Part shown: positions 59,863-64,000 of the stretch, in pieces | How the letters are laid out: each line of letters starts with the position of its first letter | Position numbering within the stretch: the stretch's first letter is position 1 | Source: Candidatus Riflebacteria bacterium HGW-Riflebacteria-1 | GTDB taxonomy: Bacteria; Muiribacteriota; Ozemobacteria; Ozemobacterales; Ozemobacteraceae | NCBI GenBank assembly: GCA_002839445.1 | Contig: PGYB01000012.1 | Location: forward strand, 62,001 to 126,000 | DNA length: 64,000 bases | Direction: 5' to 3' | The notes under the pieces: generated by a model | The model's database searches: none | The model's input: only the letters and a program-made list of their open reading frames with translations | Told to the model about the DNA's origin: nothing | Translations under genes and position numbers: made by a program

Positions 59863-60185
59863 TGGCATTGCCTCTCTTGAGTCCTGCATTTTTATCATTC
59901 TTTTAACCCAGTTCAACCAAAACCAATGTATTGCAAAGTTTTACTGATTGTCAAGTTTTGAGCTGTAAAAACAACAATTCTCGCCACACCAAACGCAAAT
60001 TTACATACGCGCAGGTCTACATAGAAACAATGAATCGCCTGGCTGACGTTTCCCGTTCGACGGAACGATCGAAATCATATTTGGCAAACAGCATGTATCA
60101 AAAAAAAGAGCTGGAGCTGAATCGACAGGGAGTTCGTCAATCACCATCCTGAAACCCCACTGTATTATCAGCCATAACAAACCTG
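59863..60185. other. Upstream region of the zinc operon
   Basis: AT-rich, containing the presumed promoter of the minus-strand operon. Small plus-strand frames lack ribosome sites. No clear Zur-type palindrome was recognised by eye. Confidence 0.4.
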
Positions 60186-61496
60186 TTACCGCTTCTCATC
60201 AGCGGGGCGATAATAATGTTTTTCGAATCTTTCTGATATAAATGCCAGGTATCTTGATTTAATCTGCTCGTTTGCCAGAGCCCGCTTGACCGGGGGAAGG
60301 CTTAGAATCGCGCCCAAAACGGCGGCAAGCGCTCGATGATGCCATAAAACGCGATTGTCGAAAATAAAATTCTGCAACTTGCCTCTTTCAATAGCCATCA
60401 AAACTCTTAAATGGGTGCCATTGACCGGAGTAATCACTCGTTTATCTCTTGCTTTAAGATCGATGCAATCGCGCGTTCTTTCTTTAAAGCACAGGCCGCA
60501 GCCAAGACAGGTTTCAACATTAACCTGAGCAACTTTTCGCGTCGGAGCATCGGGATCGTCAGCTGATATAAGGCTCATGCTGTCAACCGGGCAAACGCTG
60601 ACGCACTTTCCACAACCAACGCATTTATCTTTGATAATCTCGGGCAAAAAATTTGTTGTGTGAACCGGGTGAAGAATTGCAAACTTCTTGGCGGCAAGCA
60701 GCGCTTCGCAGCAGCAGCCGCAACAATTACAGATAAAGTTTACCTTTTCCCTGACATTCTCACCGAATTGAACCAGGTTACTGTCATAGGCCTGTTGCAG
60801 AAGGTCATAACACTCTTTCTTGTCAATTCTTCTGGCATTGCCATGCCGAATCAACGATTCAGCAGCGACATTGAAAGTCATGCAGATATCCATTGGAGCC
60901 TGGCAAGCTCGACCAAGATGCAACATTTTATGACGACAATAGCACATTCCGACTGCCATTGCCGAAGCAGTTTCGAATACTTCGGAGGCTTTTTCATAAT
61001 CAAGAACCATTAAGTTGCTTTTTTGAGAAATCGCCTGCTCGTTGACAAAAACCCGGCCTAATTGAGTTTCACCTTCGGTGAAAAGATCCTTGATAAAATC
61101 CTCTTCAACGTTTAAATACTGAAAGAAAAGTTCACTTAAAGCTTTCTGGTCAATATCTGATCGAACGCGCATCAGAGAGAATTCGAAAAAGCCGGCCATG
61201 GGCGGTGGAAGAGAGTAAAGGGTGTTTTTGCCATGCGCCATATCGACGAGCAAGCCTTTGTCGGCAAGGCTTTCCAGAATATCACGAGCCTTTGCTTCAG
61301 GCATCTGCCATATTGAGGCAGCTCGGCGCGAAGTAAAGGGCTTGATGGGCAGAGCTGCTACCAGACTCGCTTCATTGTCCTTGAAAAGGATCTGCAGGAT
61401 TTTATAAAGCAGTTCTGATGCAGTAGCCCCCTGCGGATAGAGGTTTAATCTTTCTACCAACGCCGAAAAGCCTGCTTTTACCGTGTTATGAGCCAT
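60186..61496 (-). CDS. 4Fe-4S ferredoxin-domain protein with N-terminal winged-helix-like region
   Basis: 436 residues from the ATG at 61496 (GGAGAGG upstream). Residues of about 40-100 look like a winged helix (FTSRRAASIWQMPEAKARDILESLADKGLLV). Cys-rich segments follow: CYCRHKMLHLGRACQAPMDIC about 200-220 and CNCCGCCCEALLA about 275-287. The ferredoxin domain, CVGCGKCVSVCPVD and CLGCGLCFKERTRDC, spans about 310-360, and the C-terminal 70 residues are helical. Related proteins in anaerobes are annotated only as 4Fe-4S binding proteins. It could sense or reduce a metal(loid) substrate; neighbours are the zinc and arsenic genes. Confidence 0.78.
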   Translation of the reverse strand: MAHNTVKAGFSALVERLNLYPQGATASELLYKILQILFKDNEASLVAALPIKPFTSRRAASIWQMPEAKARDILESLADKGLLVDMAHGKNTLYSLPPPMAGFFEFSLMRVRSDIDQKALSELFFQYLNVEEDFIKDLFTEGETQLGRVFVNEQAISQKSNLMVLDYEKASEVFETASAMAVGMCYCRHKMLHLGRACQAPMDICMTFNVAAESLIRHGNARRIDKKECYDLLQQAYDSNLVQFGENVREKVNFICNCCGCCCEALLAAKKFAILHPVHTTNFLPEIIKDKCVGCGKCVSVCPVDSMSLISADDPDAPTRKVAQVNVETCLGCGLCFKERTRDCIDLKARDKRVITPVNGTHLRVLMAIERGKLQNFIFDNRVLWHHRALAAVLGAILSLPPVKRALANEQIKSRYLAFISERFEKHYYRPADEKR

Positions 61497-61633
61497 CGTA
61501 CCTCTCCGTTTCCTGCATAAAAAGCTAATTGGTTCACATATATTTCTTTGAGCCAAAAAAGTGCTGGTGCTGATAAATTCTACCATTTACAGGATTGCAA
61601 TACAAAAGCTCATTGCTATGGCTTAACTCTGAG

Positions 61634-61658
61634 GCTTCGGCTATCGGCCGGGTTGCTT
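61634..61658. repeat. Short repeat shared with 54820-54845
   Basis: GCTTCGGCTATCGGCCGGGT, then TGCTT, in the gap between acr3 and the ferredoxin gene. Confidence 0.5.
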
Positions 61659-61715
61659 CTTCAGGCCTTGCAGCGTTTGAAAAAGCCTGTATATGACTGT
61701 GAATCAGGTTCATAA

Positions 61716-61750
61716 GAGAATGGCTGAATCTGTTTGAAACAGCCATTCTC
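61716..61750. terminator. Hairpin downstream of acr3
   Basis: GAGAATGGCTG (61716-61726) pairs with CAGCCATTCTC (61740-61750). The T-run on the minus side is short, so termination strength is uncertain. Confidence 0.6.
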
Positions 61751-61765
61751 TTTACTATAGAAAGC

Positions 61766-62833
61766 TCAGTTTTCGGCTATTCCGGCTTTGGCAGGAAACC
61801 AGTGAGTAGTATTGTTGGCGATTCTAACCAGCATGAGCATTACCGGAACTTCGACGAGCACGCCGACGATTGTTGCCAAGGCGACTGGCGACGTTGGACC
61901 GAACAGTGCTATGGCAACCGCGACTGACAGTTCGAAAAAATTGGAAGCGCCGATCATGCCGGCGGGAGCCGCCACATTATGCGGGAGCTTCAGCCATTTG
62001 CAGGCTAGATAGGCAATGAAGAAAATCAAGAAAGTCTGAATTGTCAGAGGAATTGCGATCAACAGGATGTGAAGCGGATTGTTGAGGATGACATCGCCCT
62101 GGAAAGAAAAAATGATTATCAGCGTCAACAGAAGGCCGGCAATGGTAATGTTATTGAACTTGGGTAAAAAGGTGTCGTTGAGGTAAGCGAGTCCGTGCTG
62201 TTTTATAACATGCATGCGGGTAATAACTCCAAAAACGAGTGGAATTACGACAAACAGCACAACTGACAGGATCAGGGTGTTCCATGGAACAGTTACACCA
62301 GTCACGCCCAGAAGAAAAACGACTATGGGTGTAAAGGCAACGAGAATTATCAGATCATTGGTGGCAACCTGAACTACTGTGTATGCCGCGTTGCCGTTCG
62401 TAAGATAGCTCCAGACAAAAACCATGGCTGTGCATGGCGCGGCGCCAAGAAGAACAGCGCCTGCAAGGTAATCTTTGGCAAGGTTTTCAGGGATAATAGA
62501 CTTAAACACTACGTAGAAAAAAAATGCAGCTATGCCATACATGGTAAAAGGCTTGATCAGCCAGTTCGTGACCCAGGTAACAAACAACCCCTTCGGGTTT
62601 TTGCCAATGTCTTTAACGCTCTGAAAATCAACCTTCATCATCATCGGGTAAATCATTACCCAGATCAAAACCGCAATTGGCACCGAAACACTTGCATATT
62701 CGAGTTTGCCAAGAAACTCAGGTATAAACTTCAGGTATTTGCCAATGGCTACGCCTACGACCATACATAGAATGACCCACAGAGTAAGATACTTTTCAAA
62801 AAAACCAATGCCGGGTTTAACTTCTTCTGTCAT
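61766..62833 (-). CDS. acr3: Arsenite efflux transporter Acr3
   Basis: 355 residues with ten predicted transmembrane helices. The Acr3 hallmark is present: LLGAAPCTAMVFVWSYLTNGN with the essential Cys, and the helix-9 region PHNVAAPAGMIGASNFFELSVAVAIALFG. It exports As(III) across the inner membrane (family knowledge). AGGAGG lies 8 nt before the ATG. No ArsR or ArsC gene is adjacent; arsM is upstream on the same strand, separated by a repeat element. Confidence 0.94.
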   Translation of the reverse strand: MTEEVKPGIGFFEKYLTLWVILCMVVGVAIGKYLKFIPEFLGKLEYASVSVPIAVLIWVMIYPMMMKVDFQSVKDIGKNPKGLFVTWVTNWLIKPFTMYGIAAFFFYVVFKSIIPENLAKDYLAGAVLLGAAPCTAMVFVWSYLTNGNAAYTVVQVATNDLIILVAFTPIVVFLLGVTGVTVPWNTLILSVVLFVVIPLVFGVITRMHVIKQHGLAYLNDTFLPKFNNITIAGLLLTLIIIFSFQGDVILNNPLHILLIAIPLTIQTFLIFFIAYLACKWLKLPHNVAAPAGMIGASNFFELSVAVAIALFGPTSPVALATIVGVLVEVPVMLMLVRIANNTTHWFPAKAGIAEN

Positions 62834-62878
62834 TTTAAGAAACCTCCTGGTGTTTTAACCTGCTATTATTGCGACTGG

Positions 62879-63199
62879 TCCTCTGTCACATATGAGTTCA
62901 AAAATTCGATCCATGGAATACTGCTAACGTCGGGCTCTCGGCAGAATCCCATTCGCTACAGCTCTCGACAGACGCAAATTTGAGGTAGGAGTTGTCGGGA
63001 TTGCGTCAAATTTGCCTGTCTCTCAGAGCTGCTCTATCCTGCGCAGCTCTGTATAAGCACGTCCTTGTGCAAAAAAGCTTCCGCGCATGGGAAACCTGCC
63101 TACGCCCTTGTGTTAAAATTTTGCATGTCTTGTTGTGCTGTTCAAAGCTTGCAAATTCAATGTTGTCAGAGGACTATCTTCTGCCACATATGAGTTCAA
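62879..63199 (+). repeat. Dispersed ~300-bp element, best copy (copy D)
   Basis: The unit starts TCCTCTGTCACATATGAGTT at 62879 and ends GTCAGAGGAC near 63173. These ends form an imperfect 10-bp inverted repeat (GTCCTCTGTC/GTCAGAGGAC). A second head, TCTTCTGCCACATATGAGTT at 63177, follows directly, so the unit period is 298 bp. Internal blocks match copy C. The second head overlaps the stop codon of arsM. No ORF of note lies inside. Confidence 0.8.
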
Positions 63200-63987
63200 G
63201 GTTTGCCTGCCATGATGTTTGCTGAACAAACAAAGTCTTCAGCGCCTTTAAACCAGTCTTTGACGACATTTCGGCTTTCGGGCTTGATCTCTATTCTGAC
63301 GTTTGCAAAGCCAACCGCTTTGAGCATTGCTTCGAGTTCGTTGACAGTTGCGGCTCCTGCGATACAGCCGCAATAGGCATCGAGATTGTTGCGAAGTTCT
63401 TCGGTGAGGGGTTTAAAGGCAACAACGTCAGACACGGCAATGCGGCCGTTGCTACGCAAAACCCTGAAAGCTTCGCGAAAAACACTTTCCTTGTCTGGGG
63501 AGAGATTTATGACACAGTTTGAAATGATTACATCAACACTGTTGTCGGCAAGTGGAAGATGCTCTATCTCGCCTAATCTGAAATCAACATTGCTGTAGCC
63601 ACCGTTAACAGCATTCTTTCGGGCTTTACTGACCATTTCAGGGGTCATGTCCACTCCGATCACCATACCAGCAGAGCCGACTGCCTTTGCTGCCAGAAAG
63701 CAGTCGAAACCGCCGCCAGAGCCGAGATCAAGAACACTCTCACCAGGCTTAAGACTGGCTATGGCCTGCGGATTACCGCAGCCAAGGCCCATATTGGCGC
63801 CTTCTGGCACTGAGGATACCTCATCAGATGAATACCCCAGTTTTTCAGACACCTGCTGGATTCCATCTGGTTGGCAACAGCCGCTGGCTGAAGCACTGCA
63901 GCAGGAATTACCTGATTTGGCGATGCTGCCATAACGCTGGCTGACCTGAGATCTGATTTTGTCGTCATTTAAAATTTTGATTTCCAT
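63196..63987 (-). CDS. arsM: Arsenite S-adenosylmethionine methyltransferase ArsM
   Basis: 263 residues, typical of bacterial ArsM. A Cys-rich N-terminus (CCSASASGCCQPDG) is followed by EGANMGLGCGNPQAIASL, the SAM motif VLDLGSGGGFDCFLAA, and the As-binding Cys in ISNCVINLSPDK and in YCGCIAGA. It methylates As(III), yielding volatile or less reactive arsenicals (family knowledge). GAGG lies before the ATG at 63987. Its final residues and stop lie against, or within, the repeat element. acr3 follows downstream after that element. Confidence 0.95.
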   Translation of the reverse strand: MEIKILNDDKIRSQVSQRYGSIAKSGNSCCSASASGCCQPDGIQQVSEKLGYSSDEVSSVPEGANMGLGCGNPQAIASLKPGESVLDLGSGGGFDCFLAAKAVGSAGMVIGVDMTPEMVSKARKNAVNGGYSNVDFRLGEIEHLPLADNSVDVIISNCVINLSPDKESVFREAFRVLRSNGRIAVSDVVAFKPLTEELRNNLDAYCGCIAGAATVNELEAMLKAVGFANVRIEIKPESRNVVKDWFKGAEDFVCSANIMAGKP

Positions 63988-64000
63988 TGAATTACCTCAA

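Noticed and set aside
59863..59930. A possible Zur box before the zinc operon
   Set aside because: No convincing palindrome could be seen, so it is not claimed.
59931..60152. A 73-codon plus-strand ORF upstream of the zinc operon
   Set aside because: No ribosome site, no domain, and it overlaps the presumed promoter region of the minus-strand operon.

Overview
This 64 kb window looks like chromosomal DNA of a free-living Gram-negative bacterium of moderate GC. Genes are densely packed on both strands in short operons, and no rRNA, tRNA, phage, transposase or CRISPR array was recognised. Gram-negative traits are a type IV pilus ATPase, a minor-pilin operon, an outer-membrane porin and lipobox proteins. 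The many HEAT/TPR proteins, pilin-like genes, full-length NifU-NifS, an ApbE/NusG-II/Gx-transporter cluster and an arsenic/zinc accessory end suggest a deep-branching, probably anaerobic or facultative lineage such as Candidatus Riflebacteria. That placement is an inference from gene content only.

Layout. 1-5.9 kb: divergent pilT (cut by the window edge) and a HEAT-TPR scaffold gene, then a DUF4177-like gene, recG and rsmD. 6.2-15.8 kb: an Ala/Gly-rich membrane protein, recD2, a secreted protein with Ig-like strands, moeA, a lipoprotein, a small thioredoxin plus a CSCG-type permease, and a TPR protein. 15.8-21.1 kb (minus strand): a coiled-coil DNA-binding-like protein, three pilin-like genes and two secreted proteins. 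21.4-29.8 kb: fabH, a polyferredoxin, a gamma-carbonic-anhydrase-like protein, TPR proteins, mazG, aroK and small exported or membrane proteins. 29.8-30.2 kb holds a tiny isolated unit with a near-perfect sigma-54 promoter, a 34-codon ORF and a strong terminator.

30.5-37 kb: a LytM/M23 endopeptidase, nifU-nifS, and a translationally coupled run apbE/NusG-II/Gx transporter/maf/coaD. 37.6-48.2 kb: a GIDE-domain protein, a toroid-like protein, TspO, rsgA, two TPM-domain proteins, an ABC sugar-type importer whose binding protein is fused to a permease, and a DUF3592 protein. 48.3-54 kb: tryptophanase, a secreted protein, and a DPM1-like/PMT-like glycosyltransferase pair with a zinc-ribbon methyltransferase. 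54.2-64 kb is a metal and metalloid block: an ArsP-type permease remnant, a DGC zinc-binding protein, a six-gene zinc-uptake-like operon (small Cys/His protein, porin, His-rich lipoprotein, ZnuA, ZnuC, ZnuB), a winged-helix-like/ferredoxin protein, the arsenite exporter Acr3 and the arsenite methyltransferase ArsM.

Scattered between genes are several repeat families. The clearest is a roughly 300-bp MITE-like element that repeatedly lies directly against stop codons. At least four genes appear to be transcribed from promoters whose -10 box lies 5-8 nt before the start codon with no Shine-Dalgarno sequence, suggesting leaderless mRNAs. Starts were moved from the longest ORF wherever a Shine-Dalgarno sequence, signal peptide or promoter argued for it.
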